A stretch of 44,483 nt of DNA from NCBI GenBank assembly GCA_900546825.1, contig UREE01000008.1, forward strand, positions 1 to 44,483. Reading direction: 5' to 3'. Made by a program: the position numbers and the translations under genes. Under the pieces are notes generated by a model. The model was not told the DNA's origin. It searched no databases and saw nothing but the letters and a program-made list of their open reading frames with translations. Shown piece after piece: positions 31,416 to 39,718 of this stretch (position 1 is its first letter; each line of letters begins with the position of its first letter). The DNA comes from an uncultured Collinsella sp. GTDB taxonomy: Bacteria > Actinomycetota > Coriobacteriia > Coriobacteriales > Coriobacteriaceae.

Positions 31416-34043
31416 CTACTCGGCGTCGGGGACCTCGTAGGTGGCCGTCGGCGTGTTGTCGCACACGACGGTAAAGCCGCCGTCCTTGTCGACATCGACC
31501 GTCACCTGATCGCCCTCGCGCACCGTGCCGTCGATGATAGCGACTGCGATCGCATCCACGACCTCGCGCTGGACCAGACGCTTGAGCGGACGGGCGCCAA
31601 AGACCGGGTCCAGGCCGCCCACGGCAAGCATCTGCTTGGCCGCCGGGGTGATGGCAAGCGTCATGCGCTCCTTGGCCAGACGTGCGCGGACATCGGCGAG
31701 CTGGATATCGACGATCTTTTCGATCTGCGCCATACCGAGCGGATGGAACACAACGATATCGTCGATACGGTTGAGGAACTCGGGGCGGAAGGTCTGAGCC
31801 ATGGCCGCGTCGACCTGGTGGCGCATCTCTTCCTCGTCCTTGCCCGAAAAATCGGCGATGGCCTTAGAGCCCACGTTGCTCGTCATGATGATAATCGTGT
31901 TCTTGAAGGACACTTGGCGACCCTGGCCATCGGTTAGACGGCCATCGTCGAGCACCTGCAGCAGCACGTTAAAGACATCCGGGTGAGCTTTCTCCATCTC
32001 GTCGAGCAAGATCACGGAGTACGGACGACGGCGCACGGCCTCGGTGAGCTGGCCGCCCTCGTCGTAGCCCACGTATCCCGGAGGCGCACCGATCAGACGC
32101 TGGACGCTGAACTTCTCCATGTACTCGGACATGTCGATACGCACGAGCGCGCGCTCGTCGTCAAACAGGCACTCGGCCAGCGCCTTGGCGAGCTCGGTCT
32201 TGCCCACGCCGGTGGGGCCCAGGAAGAAGAAGCTGCCGATGGGCTTGTCCGGATCGGAGAGTCCCGCGCGGCTGCGGCGCACGGCCGCGGCGACGGCAGA
32301 CACGGCCTCGTCCTGGCCGATAACGCGCTTATGCAGCTCACCCTCCAAGCCCTTGAGCTTGTCGAGCTCGCCCTGCATCATCTTGGACACGGGCACGCCG
32401 GTCCAGGCGCTCACGACCTCGGCGATCTCATCGGAGGTCACCTGCTCGTTGAGGCCCTCGCCGTCCTGCCGCTTTTGCGCCTCGAGCGCGGCCTCGGAAT
32501 CCTGAATCTGCTGCTGCAGACCCGGAATCACGGAGTAGCGTAGCTCGGACGCACTGCCCAGATCGCCGTTGCGCGTCGCGCGTTCCTCCTCGCTCTTGGC
32601 CTCATCGAGCTGGCCTTTGAGCTCCTGAACGTGGTCGATGGCGTTCTTTTGGTTGAGCCAGCCGGCCTTCTGCACGTTGAGCTTTTCCTGGACCTCGGCG
32701 ATCTCCTGGCGCAGCGCCTCCAGACGCTCCTTGGAGGCATCGTCGGTCTCCTTCATGAGCGCTTGCTCCTCAATCTGCAACTGGGTGAGCTGGCGCGTGG
32801 TGGCGTCAATCTCGACCGGCATGCTGTCGAGCTCCATGCGCAGGCGGCTTGCGGCCTCATCGACCAGGTCGATGGCCTTGTCGGGCAGGAAACGATCGGC
32901 GATGTAGCGATCGGAGAGGTCGGCGGCGGCCACGAGCGCGCTATCGGTGATGTGCACGCCGTGGAAAATCTCGTACTTCTCCTTCAGACCACGCAGGATC
33001 GAGATGGTGTCCTCGACGGTAGGCTCGCTCACCATAACGGTCTGGAAACGACGGGCGAGCGCCGCGTCCTTCTCGATGTACTTACGGTACTCGTCGAGCG
33101 TGGTCGCGCCGATCGCGTGCAGGTCGCCGCGGGCGAGCGCCGGCTTGAGGATGTTACCGGCGTCCATGGAGCCCTCGGTAGCGCCCGCGCCCACGATGGT
33201 GTGGAGCTCATCGATGAACAGGATGACCTTACCCTCGGACTTCTGCACCTCCTTGAGCACGGCCTTCAAGCGGTCCTCGAACTCGCCGCGGTACTTGGCG
33301 CCGGCGACCAGCGCGCTCATGTCGAGCTCGATGAGGTCGCGGTCGCGCAGGGTGCTCGGCACGTCGCCGGCCACGATACGCTGGGCGATGCCCTCGACGA
33401 TGGCCGTCTTGCCGACGCCCGGCTCGCCGATGAGCACGGGGTTGTTCTTGGTGCGGCGGGACAGAACCTGGATGGTACGGCGAATCTCGTCGGTACGACC
33501 GATGACCGGGTCGAGCTTGCCGGCACGGGCGAGGTTGCAGATGTTGCGGCCGTACTGCTCCAGCGCTTCAAACTGGGTCTTGTCCTCGGCAGACGTCACG
33601 CGGTCATCGCCGCGCAGCTCCTCGTAGACCTGCTCGATACGCTCCTTGGTAACGCCGGCGTCGCGCAGCACGCGGCCCGCCTCGCCCTTGTCCTCGGCAA
33701 GCGCCATCAGCAGATGCTCGGTCACCACAAAGCTGTCGCCCATCTTGGTGGCCTTCTTCTCGGCCTTTTCGATCACGCGGACGAGCTCGTTGGAAAGACC
33801 CATCTGCTGGCCTTCGCCCGAAACCTTGGGCGCGCGGTCGATGGCGTCCTGGGTGGAGCGCGCAAGCTGGGCCGGGTCGGCACCGATGCGCTCGATAATC
33901 ACGGAGATATTGCGCTCGCCGGCACCGAGCAGGGCGGACAGCAGGTGAATCGGCTCCACCGCGCCGGCCTGCGCGTCGGCAGCCGTGCTCATGGCGGTCT
34001 GTAACGCCTCGCGCGACGTCATTGCTAGCTTATCGATTCTCAT
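31416..34043 (-). CDS. clpB: ATP-dependent disaggregase ClpB
   Basis: 875 residues, the expected size. AGAGGTG lies five bases before the ATG. An N-terminal Clp repeat domain (1 to about 145) is followed by the first AAA module with GEPGVGKT near residue 205, a coiled-coil middle domain (about 410-525) characteristic of ClpB rather than ClpA or ClpC, and the second AAA module with GPTGVGKT near 610. The C-terminus lacks a ClpP-binding loop signature. It works with DnaK, DnaJ and GrpE to rescue aggregated proteins. The promoter carries a 27-bp element almost identical in plan to that of dnaK. Confidence 0.98.
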   Translation of the reverse strand: MRIDKLAMTSREALQTAMSTAADAQAGAVEPIHLLSALLGAGERNISVIIERIGADPAQLARSTQDAIDRAPKVSGEGQQMGLSNELVRVIEKAEKKATKMGDSFVVTEHLLMALAEDKGEAGRVLRDAGVTKERIEQVYEELRGDDRVTSAEDKTQFEALEQYGRNICNLARAGKLDPVIGRTDEIRRTIQVLSRRTKNNPVLIGEPGVGKTAIVEGIAQRIVAGDVPSTLRDRDLIELDMSALVAGAKYRGEFEDRLKAVLKEVQKSEGKVILFIDELHTIVGAGATEGSMDAGNILKPALARGDLHAIGATTLDEYRKYIEKDAALARRFQTVMVSEPTVEDTISILRGLKEKYEIFHGVHITDSALVAAADLSDRYIADRFLPDKAIDLVDEAASRLRMELDSMPVEIDATTRQLTQLQIEEQALMKETDDASKERLEALRQEIAEVQEKLNVQKAGWLNQKNAIDHVQELKGQLDEAKSEEERATRNGDLGSASELRYSVIPGLQQQIQDSEAALEAQKRQDGEGLNEQVTSDEIAEVVSAWTGVPVSKMMQGELDKLKGLEGELHKRVIGQDEAVSAVAAAVRRSRAGLSDPDKPIGSFFFLGPTGVGKTELAKALAECLFDDERALVRIDMSEYMEKFSVQRLIGAPPGYVGYDEGGQLTEAVRRRPYSVILLDEMEKAHPDVFNVLLQVLDDGRLTDGQGRQVSFKNTIIIMTSNVGSKAIADFSGKDEEEMRHQVDAAMAQTFRPEFLNRIDDIVVFHPLGMAQIEKIVDIQLADVRARLAKERMTLAITPAAKQMLAVGGLDPVFGARPLKRLVQREVVDAIAVAIIDGTVREGDQVTVDVDKDGGFTVVCDNTPTATYEVPDAE

Positions 34044-34123
34044 GGAATCACCTCTCTTGGGGCGGCCGCCCTACGGGGCGGCTTCACGTTGTTCGAGAAG
34101 TATTGTTGCCAGCTTTACGCGAT

Positions 34124-34159
34124 CTTATACATAAATCTAAGTCTCTATATATAAGATTT
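34124..34159 (-). promoter_or_regulatory. clpB promoter with HspR-type operator
   Basis: AAATCTAAGTC, seven bases, ATAAGATTT occupies 34133-34159, an inverted repeat in its outer parts. A reverse-strand -10 (TATAAG at 34129-34124) begins three bases beyond. The same 27-base arrangement precedes dnaK. It differs in sequence from the HAIR consensus known from Streptomyces. Confidence 0.7.
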
Positions 34160-34220
34160 TCTGAGTGATTGAAAGATAGGGAGCAGGTTCGCTCACCCGC
34201 TACGGCCTCGTCCCCTTACT

Positions 34221-34438
34221 ATCTCAATCTGTAACATCTAGCGGCTGTTTATGGCTCTAGATGTTACAGATCGAGATGAAATGACCAGCGGCACCCGTTT
34301 ATCTAAATCTGTAACATCTAGTCAGCAAATAGAGCTCTATCTGTTACAAATCGAGACGAACAGAAAACACCCGGATCAAAAATCTAAATCTGTAACACCA
34401 GGCCCACTTTTAGCGGCCAAGATGTTACAGATCGAGAC
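34221..34438. repeat. Array of three 57-base hairpins
   Basis: Three inverted repeats of exactly 57 bases begin at 34221, 34301 and 34382, a period of 80-81. Left arms follow ATCTMAATCTGTAACATC; right arms are the complement, such as AGATGTTACAGATCGAGA. Spacers are 23 and 24 bases. Loops differ. Two more units lie at 36173-36309. Confidence 0.88.
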
Positions 34439-34448
34439 AGACCGAAAA

Positions 34449-34481
34449 CCACCACAAAGGGGACAGGCACCTTTGTGGTGG
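34449..34481. repeat. CCACCACAAAGG hairpin, copy 1
   Basis: Perfect 12-bp arms CCACCACAAAGG / CCTTTGTGGTGG around GGACAGGCA. It lies ten bases past the hairpin array. Confidence 0.9.
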
Positions 34482-34490
34482 TCGCGGTCT

Positions 34491-35162
34491 CTACTCCTTC
34501 GCCGAACCCGTACTTCCCGATTCGACGGTCCAGGGCATCTCATCCTCGAACAGCCATGTACGGGCAGACCCACTATCGCGTGCAGTCTGCGGGTCGGGCA
34601 AGCAGGTCTGTTCATAGGCATCCTGAATGCACTGACCCATAAAATCGTTGAGCTCGGCCTGGTTGCCCTCCATGACATAGGCGGCATCGCCGTCCAAGAT
34701 GTAGATGCCCGGACCCTCATTGCCCTCGTAGCCCGGATCGTACGAGACATCACATAACTTTGCGCCGTTTGCAGTGTCCAGCTCGATGGAAGAGTGGCAT
34801 CCGCCAACCATGTCGTTCGCTTTTGCCCGATAGGACGCATATCCGTACCAACGCTTAAATGTTTTGCCCTTGAGTAGCTCGGACGCCCTATCGATCAGGC
34901 TTGTATCCGTGGTATAGCGCATGGCCCCAAGCTGAATACGCGGATAATTGCTAATACCCAGCACAGCCGGCTGCTCATCAAAATCAACGGTAATGGTCTC
35001 GGACTTGTCGTCGCCGGTCAGAAGTTCGACAGATTGAGTCACAGGCTTGACCACCGGCTCCGTCACCGCAGCAGGTAGAAACGCCATGCCGACAGTGCCC
35101 ATGCCAACCACGGTAATCGCAAGCGCCAAGACAATCAATCCAATACGGGCAGAACGGCTCAC
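34491..35162 (-). CDS. Membrane-anchored or secreted protein of unknown function
   Basis: About 223 residues from a GTG at 35162 with GTGGGG upstream; the frame stays open to 35201. One N-terminal hydrophobic segment (about 6-26, IGLIVLALAITVVGMGTVGM) acts as anchor or signal, followed by an extracytoplasmic domain with three cysteines (GGCHSS, KLCDVS, GQCIQ). No lipobox is visible. I recognise no family. Its gene is flanked on both sides by CCACCACAAAGG hairpins and preceded by the divergent gene at 35397. Confidence 0.7.
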   Translation of the reverse strand: MSRSARIGLIVLALAITVVGMGTVGMAFLPAAVTEPVVKPVTQSVELLTGDDKSETITVDFDEQPAVLGISNYPRIQLGAMRYTTDTSLIDRASELLKGKTFKRWYGYASYRAKANDMVGGCHSSIELDTANGAKLCDVSYDPGYEGNEGPGIYILDGDAAYVMEGNQAELNDFMGQCIQDAYEQTCLPDPQTARDSGSARTWLFEDEMPWTVESGSTGSAKE

Positions 35163-35252
35163 GGCAAAACACCCCACAATGCAAACCTTCGCCACCTGCA
35201 CTAATGATACCGCCAGCTAACACTATTACCAAAAGAAGCCGCGCGCTCCTCA

Positions 35253-35285
35253 CCACCACAAAGGGGACAGGCACCTTTGTGGTGG
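35253..35285. repeat. CCACCACAAAGG hairpin, copy 2
   Basis: Same perfect 12-bp arms and the same GGACAGGCA loop as copy 1, located between the two divergent small membrane-protein genes. Confidence 0.9.
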
Positions 35286-35396
35286 TTTTCGACGCTAACG
35301 GTCGACCATCTCGCGCCATGAGATTAAACTTGAATTGTTCTCTGAACATATCCATTTCTGCCTATCCTCAACAGATCTTTGTCTCGAGGAGCGCAT

Positions 35397-36065
35397 ATGA
35401 AGCCGTCTCATTCCACCGGTCGCAACGTCATTACCATTTTCGCCATACCCATCGCGATGTTCTTCTTTATCGTCGTCACGCCCTTTTCCCTCGGTATCGC
35501 CTCGCCCTTCGATTTATGCGGAATGGTCGACGCCGGCTCGCGTGCCACCTCGCTCTCCTTTATCTGTCGCGGCGTGTTTTACGAAGATGGAATTCCCACC
35601 GGAATTTGGCGGTCAAAGTTACCGCTGCTCGGTCAGATCGACGGATGCTCCCCCTATTTCTGCCTTGGACCTCAGGCGCTAAACTATCTAATCGACGACC
35701 AGCCACTCGACTCCATCACCCTCGCCTACGACTACGCACCAAACACCGATGAGCGCCACATGAACCAAGTCCTCGACAAGATGCTTGGACAGTGCGGGCT
35801 CACCGAGGAGGCCGGTCGAACCATCTATAGCAACCAGAAATTAAAGCGAACAGAACTCCGCCGTGTCGGAAAAATCAAAGGGCGAAACGGGGCCGCCTAC
35901 TGGGATGCCTGGGCAACACGCGACAAGGGCGAATTCGGACACAGCACCTATATGGTCACTGTCTACACCAAAGACGGAATTAAGGACAATGTTGACGATT
36001 TCGCGTCATCCAAACTCGGCATCCCCAAAACAACCAAGCCCGCCAGCCCAGATGAAATCCTGTAG
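35397..36065 (+). CDS. Membrane-anchored protein of unknown function
   Basis: 222 residues from the ATG at 35397 (GAGGAG five bases upstream); a GTG-type upstream start at 35379 is less likely. An N-terminal membrane segment (about 9-35, ITIFAIPIAMFFFIVV) is followed by an extracytoplasmic domain with cysteines in DLCGMVD, FICRGVF, GCSPYFC and GQCGLTEE, possibly disulfide-linked. No family is recognised and there is no clear similarity to the divergent neighbour. Hairpins of the CCACCACAAAGG family bound it on both sides. Confidence 0.7.
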   Translation: MKPSHSTGRNVITIFAIPIAMFFFIVVTPFSLGIASPFDLCGMVDAGSRATSLSFICRGVFYEDGIPTGIWRSKLPLLGQIDGCSPYFCLGPQALNYLIDDQPLDSITLAYDYAPNTDERHMNQVLDKMLGQCGLTEEAGRTIYSNQKLKRTELRRVGKIKGRNGAAYWDAWATRDKGEFGHSTYMVTVYTKDGIKDNVDDFASSKLGIPKTTKPASPDEIL

Positions 36066-36117
36066 AGACGCTCATTAGAATGTCGTTCAGCGAGCACGGC
36101 AGCATCGAGCTCGCCCA

Positions 36118-36150
36118 CCACCACGAAAGGGACAGGCCCCTTTGTGGTGG
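36118..36150. repeat. CCACCACAAAGG hairpin, copy 3
   Basis: Left arm CCACCACGAAAGG (one changed and one shifted base), right arm CCTTTGTGGTGG. It is slightly degenerate compared with copies 1 and 2. Confidence 0.85.
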
Positions 36151-36172
36151 TTTTCGACTCTGGCACTCGACT

Positions 36173-36309
36173 GTCTCGATCTGTAACATCTAGCGGCCCT
36201 TTTCGATCCTAGATGTTACAGATTGAGATGAAATGATCGGCGGCGATCGTTTGTCTCAATCTGTAACAACCGCTCGTCAAATAGGGGCCCAGATGTTACA
36301 GATCGAGAC
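36173..36309. repeat. Array of two 57-base hairpins
   Basis: Units begin at 36173 and 36253 (period 80), each exactly 57 bases with TCTGTAACA / TGTTACAGA arms. The 23-base spacer (GAAATGATCGG onward) resembles the first spacer of the 34221 array (GAAATGACCAG onward), so the arrays are copies of one another. Confidence 0.88.
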
Positions 36310-36317
36310 AAACGGAA

Positions 36318-36350
36318 CCACCACAAAGGTGCCTTTCCCCTTTGTGGTGG
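36318..36350. repeat. CCACCACAAAGG hairpin, copy 4, inverted
   Basis: The same 12-base left arm and a CCTTTGTGGTGG right arm, but the loop is TGCCTTTCC, near the reverse complement of the GGACAGGCA loop. This copy is therefore in the opposite orientation. Confidence 0.88.
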
Positions 36351-36369
36351 CCCCAGCGATTCCCGTCTC

Positions 36370-36405
36370 AAAAAAAGAGGCCGCCCCAATAAAAAAGGCG
36401 GCTTC
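36370..36405 (-). terminator. Terminator after the hydratase gene
   Basis: On the reverse strand GAAGCCGCC and GGCGGCCTC form the stem around an 11-base loop, followed by TTTTTT. Confidence 0.75.
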
Positions 36406-36462
36406 AAGCCCATTCTATTTTAGCGTCCCTCAAGACCCAACGAGAACGTCGCGGTAGCCCCG

Positions 36463-36522
36463 GCCACACCTTTCCCTCGGGCGACCCTCGCGAAGCGCGT
36501 GAGCACGAGGGAAAGGTGTGGC
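36463..36522. repeat. Perfect 17-bp inverted repeat after the hydratase gene
   Basis: GCCACACCTTTCCCTCG (36463-36479) and its exact reverse complement (36506-36522) flank a 26-base G+C-rich loop. It lies 18 bases past the hydratase stop and may slow or end transcription. Confidence 0.75.
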
Positions 36523-36539
36523 AGGGGCGTACAGCAGAG

Positions 36540-38942
36540 TTACTCGGCAGCGGCCTTGAACTTGTTGTAGTTGATCAGGCAGCCGGCCTTGACGATGGCA
36601 CGCTCCTCGGCCGTCATATCGGCAATGTAGAGCTCAATCCGCTCGACCGCACCATCGGCGCGCACCACGTAGGCGGCGATGTCCTTTAGGTCGCCATCGA
36701 GCGCGGCACGGATACCCGGCACAAAGACGTAGTCGCCCACCTCAAAGCTGGGCTCGGCCTCCATCTGGAAGGGAACCATGCCCCAGTTCATGACGTTGGA
36801 GCGATAGCGCTTGGTGGCGTACTCGTGGACGATGTTGGCCAGGCCGCCGATCACGCGCTGGCAGCTCGCAGCCTGCTCGCGGGCAGAACCGTCGCCCGGC
36901 TTCTTGGCGTAGAGCATGGAGCCGTACTCGGTCGCCTTGGCATCGGCCGCGACGCCCACGCCGGCCAGCACCTCAAACACGCCGGCAAGCTCGGCATCGA
37001 GCGCCGCTAGGTCGCCCGCGGCCTCGCCGGCCACACGACGCTTCTCCACGGCGTCGACCTCCTTGGAACGACCCACGTAGGCCGGGTCGCGGCGGCTGAG
37101 CGTAAACTCAGCCAGGCCCAGCGGATTGGAGCGGAAGGAGCTCGTCTCGCCCGAGGGAATGAGCTCGTCGGTCGTGGTGACCGGGTCCATGATCTTGGAG
37201 CACACCTTGAGCAGGATGTCGTCGCCGAGGGGCTCCATCGCGGGCCACGGCTTGATGTTGGGGCCCTCGACCAGCTCGTCGGCGGGCTCCGCCTTGCCAA
37301 AGCCCCAGTACACGCGCTTTTTGTACGGCGCGTCGTCAAAGGTGTACTCGCAGGCCTCGTCCCAGGTGTCCTCGGGCAGGTCGGTCGCCGGCGTCAGGAC
37401 GCCGCCGTTGGCAGCCGTCGCCGCGATGGAGCGGGCGTCCATCAGAGCCACGGCGCTCAGCTGGCCATTGCCCGGCTTGGAGCCCTCGCGGTTGGGGAAG
37501 TTGCGCGTGGTGTGACGAATGGACAGGCCGTTGTTGGCGGGCGTGTCGCCGGCGCCGAAGCACGGGCCGCAGAATGCCGTGCGCACGATCGCGCCGGCCT
37601 CCATAAGATCGTAGATATAGCCGCGGCGCGTAAGCTCGAGTGCCACGGGCTGGCTCGTGGGATAGACCGACAGCGAGAACTCGCCGCAGCCGGTGTTGGC
37701 GCCCTTGAGCACGCGGGCAGCCTGGACCACGGAGTCGTAGTTGCCGCCCGAGCAGCCGGCGATGACGCCCTGCTGCACATGCAGCTTGCCGTCGACGATC
37801 TTGTCGAGCAGGCTAAAATGCGTCTTGCCCTCGCCGATCTTGGCGGCCTCGAGCTCCACCTCGTGAAGGATGTCCTCGAGGTTCTCGTTGAGCTCTTCGA
37901 TCTCAAAGCCGTTGGAAGGATGGAACGGCAGGGCGATCATGGGCTTGATGCTCGACAGGTCGACCTCGACGCAACCGTCGTAGTAGGCGACATCGGCGGG
38001 CTTGAGCTCGCGGTAGTCGTCGCCGCGACCGTGCATGGTCAGGAATGCGTGCGTGTCCTCGTCGGTGGCCCAGATGCTCGACAGGCAGGTGGTCTCGGTG
38101 GTCATGACGTCGACGCCGTTGCGGTAATCGGTCGTCATGCTCGCGATGCCCGGGCCCACAAACTCCATGACCTTATTCTTGACGTAGCCCTTGGCAAAGA
38201 CGGCACGGATGATGGCAAGTGCCACATCGTGCGGGCCAACGCCGGGACGCGGGGCGCCCGTGAGGTAGATGGCGACTACGCCGGGATAGGCAACGTCGTA
38301 AGTGTCGCGCAGCAGTTGCTTTGCCAGCTCGCCGCCGCCCTCGCCCACGGCCATGGTGCCCAGGGCGCCGTAGCGGGTGTGCGAGTCGGAGCCCAGGATC
38401 ATCTTGCCGCAGCCGGCGAAGTTCTCACGCATGAAGGAGTGGATGACGGCGATGTGCGGCGGGACGAAGATGCCGCCGTACTTCTTGGCAGCCGAGAGGC
38501 CAAAGACGTGATCGTCCTCGTTGATGGTGCCGCCCACGGCGCACAGCGAGTTGTGGCAGTTGGTGAGCACGTAAGGCAGCGGGAACTGCTCCATGCCCGA
38601 GGCGCGCGCCGTCTGGATGATGCCGACAAAGGTGATGTCGTGGCTCGCCATGGCATCGAAGCGAATCTTGAGCGCCTCGGGGTCGCCGGACGTATTGTGT
38701 GCCTGAAGGATCGAATACGCGATGGTGCCGCGCTTGGCATCCTCGGGCGTCTGCGTAATACCACGCTCGGCAGCCTCAGCCGCAGGCACAACCTCGCTGC
38801 CACCGCGCAGGTAGATGCCGTCCTCGTACAGCTTGACCATACTGTCTCCCACTCTGCCCAAAAGATTTGGGCGCATAGCATACATTCGTTCAATATCGTG
38901 CCATAGAACGGTTGCGAGTGGGTTACGAATCTGCACGTTCAC
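36540..38942 (-). CDS. Aconitase-superfamily hydratase (YbhJ-like)
   Basis: About 800 residues from a GTG at 38942. The ribosome-binding site is weak, and a -10-like TATGCT lies only about 17 bases upstream, so the leader may be very short. Sequence features are those of aconitase-type hydratases: GSDSHTRYGALGTMAVGEGG, the 4Fe-4S ligand cysteines in GCSGGNYDS and CGPCFGAGD, and a late swivel domain with VMNWGMVPF. It resembles the uncharacterised E. coli YbhJ group more than classical AcnA or AcnB, so the substrate (citrate or another hydroxyacid) is uncertain. It stands alone with its own terminator. Cytoplasmic. Confidence 0.88.
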   Translation of the reverse strand: MNVQIRNPLATVLWHDIERMYAMRPNLLGRVGDSMVKLYEDGIYLRGGSEVVPAAEAAERGITQTPEDAKRGTIAYSILQAHNTSGDPEALKIRFDAMASHDITFVGIIQTARASGMEQFPLPYVLTNCHNSLCAVGGTINEDDHVFGLSAAKKYGGIFVPPHIAVIHSFMRENFAGCGKMILGSDSHTRYGALGTMAVGEGGGELAKQLLRDTYDVAYPGVVAIYLTGAPRPGVGPHDVALAIIRAVFAKGYVKNKVMEFVGPGIASMTTDYRNGVDVMTTETTCLSSIWATDEDTHAFLTMHGRGDDYRELKPADVAYYDGCVEVDLSSIKPMIALPFHPSNGFEIEELNENLEDILHEVELEAAKIGEGKTHFSLLDKIVDGKLHVQQGVIAGCSGGNYDSVVQAARVLKGANTGCGEFSLSVYPTSQPVALELTRRGYIYDLMEAGAIVRTAFCGPCFGAGDTPANNGLSIRHTTRNFPNREGSKPGNGQLSAVALMDARSIAATAANGGVLTPATDLPEDTWDEACEYTFDDAPYKKRVYWGFGKAEPADELVEGPNIKPWPAMEPLGDDILLKVCSKIMDPVTTTDELIPSGETSSFRSNPLGLAEFTLSRRDPAYVGRSKEVDAVEKRRVAGEAAGDLAALDAELAGVFEVLAGVGVAADAKATEYGSMLYAKKPGDGSAREQAASCQRVIGGLANIVHEYATKRYRSNVMNWGMVPFQMEAEPSFEVGDYVFVPGIRAALDGDLKDIAAYVVRADGAVERIELYIADMTAEERAIVKAGCLINYNKFKAAAE

Positions 38943-39010
38943 TTTATCTCAGTAAAGCATAGGACGAGTCCGGTGTGGGCCGGCAGATTTGGTGCAAGAG
39001 TGTCCCTTTC

Positions 39011-39043
39011 GACTAGTCATTTAAGAACGTCCCCAATGACTAC
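39011..39043. repeat. Half copy of the 'GACTAGTC' palindrome family
   Basis: It keeps the centre (GACTAGTCATTT) and the right arm AAGAACGTCCCCAATGACTA but lacks a matching left arm, which is replaced by unrelated sequence after TGTCCCTTTC. A broken member of the family at 18838 and 22488. Confidence 0.8.
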
Positions 39044-39117
39044 CGCATCCGGAGCAAGGCAACGCCGCAGGTAGAGGACGGACAGCGAGCGACGTCCAGA
39101 GCGAACAAGTTGGCATG

Positions 39118-39159
39118 AAAAAGGCAAGGCATAGACCTTCTGGTCATGCCTTGCCTTTT
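39118..39159 (-). terminator. Terminator of the heat-shock cluster, bidirectional form
   Basis: AAAAGGCAAGGCAT and ATGCCTTGCCTTTT form a perfect stem with a 13-base loop and T-runs on both strands. Confidence 0.88.
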
Positions 39160-39201
39160 GAATGACAAATTGTCGCTCTGGGCGGCGCGCAGCGTCGAGC
39201 C

Positions 39202-39229
39202 GTTACGCCGTTCGGTAGAACGGCGTAAC
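39202..39229 (-). terminator. Perfect hairpin directly after the hspR stop
   Basis: GTTACGCCGTTC, loop GGTA, GAACGGCGTAAC; a 12-bp stem abutting the hspR stop codon. No T-tract, so it may protect or attenuate rather than terminate. Confidence 0.6.
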
Positions 39230-39646
39230 CTACAAGTCCCCGCCGGCGCCCAGTAGCTTGCGCATGACCTGTTCGGGGTTGACCGAGCCGTCGCGCGGGG
39301 CCAGGGCGGTGATCTTCTTCTGCATCTTGTACTCGTGCAGCTCGTCCTCGAGCTGGCGCACGCGAGCGCGGAGCTTTTCGTTCTCGTGCTCACGCTCCTC
39401 GGCGCGCTCCTTCATATCGAGGATACGCACCACACCGGCAAGGTTGATGCCCTCGTCGGTCAGCTGGTTGATGAGCTCCAGGCGCTCGATATCGGCACGC
39501 GAATACAGGCGCGTATTACCGCCCGAGCGCTGAGGATTCACCAGGCCCTTGGACTCGTAGACGCGCAGAGTCTGCGGGTGCATGCCGGTCAGCTCGGCCG
39601 CCACGCTGATCATATACAGCGGTTTATTCCTATTGTCCTCGGCCAT
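39230..39646 (-). CDS. hspR: MerR-family heat-shock repressor HspR
   Basis: 138 residues, AAAGGGG upstream. The MerR-type DNA-binding domain (about 10-80) has YMISVAAELTGMHPQTLRVY, ESKGLVNPQRSGGNTRLYS and the dimerisation start LDMKERAEE. A coiled-coil (about 80-115) and a short tail follow. In Streptomyces HspR represses dnaK and clpB with DnaK as co-repressor. The cluster order and the shared element before dnaK and clpB suggest the same loop here. It is the last gene, 72 bases after dnaJ. Confidence 0.95.
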   Translation of the reverse strand: MAEDNRNKPLYMISVAAELTGMHPQTLRVYESKGLVNPQRSGGNTRLYSRADIERLELINQLTDEGINLAGVVRILDMKERAEEREHENEKLRARVRQLEDELHEYKMQKKITALAPRDGSVNPEQVMRKLLGAGGDL

Positions 39647-39718
39647 GCTACCTGACCCCTTTCCGTCTCGTTATCGTCCATCATAAGCCCGCGGGCGCGG
39701 GTGTGCGCCGCGACCGCC

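Noticed and set aside
34221..36309. Regular spacing of the 57-base units suggested a CRISPR array
   Set aside because: The units are long inverted repeats with variable loops, spacers are related between arrays, and there are no cas genes.
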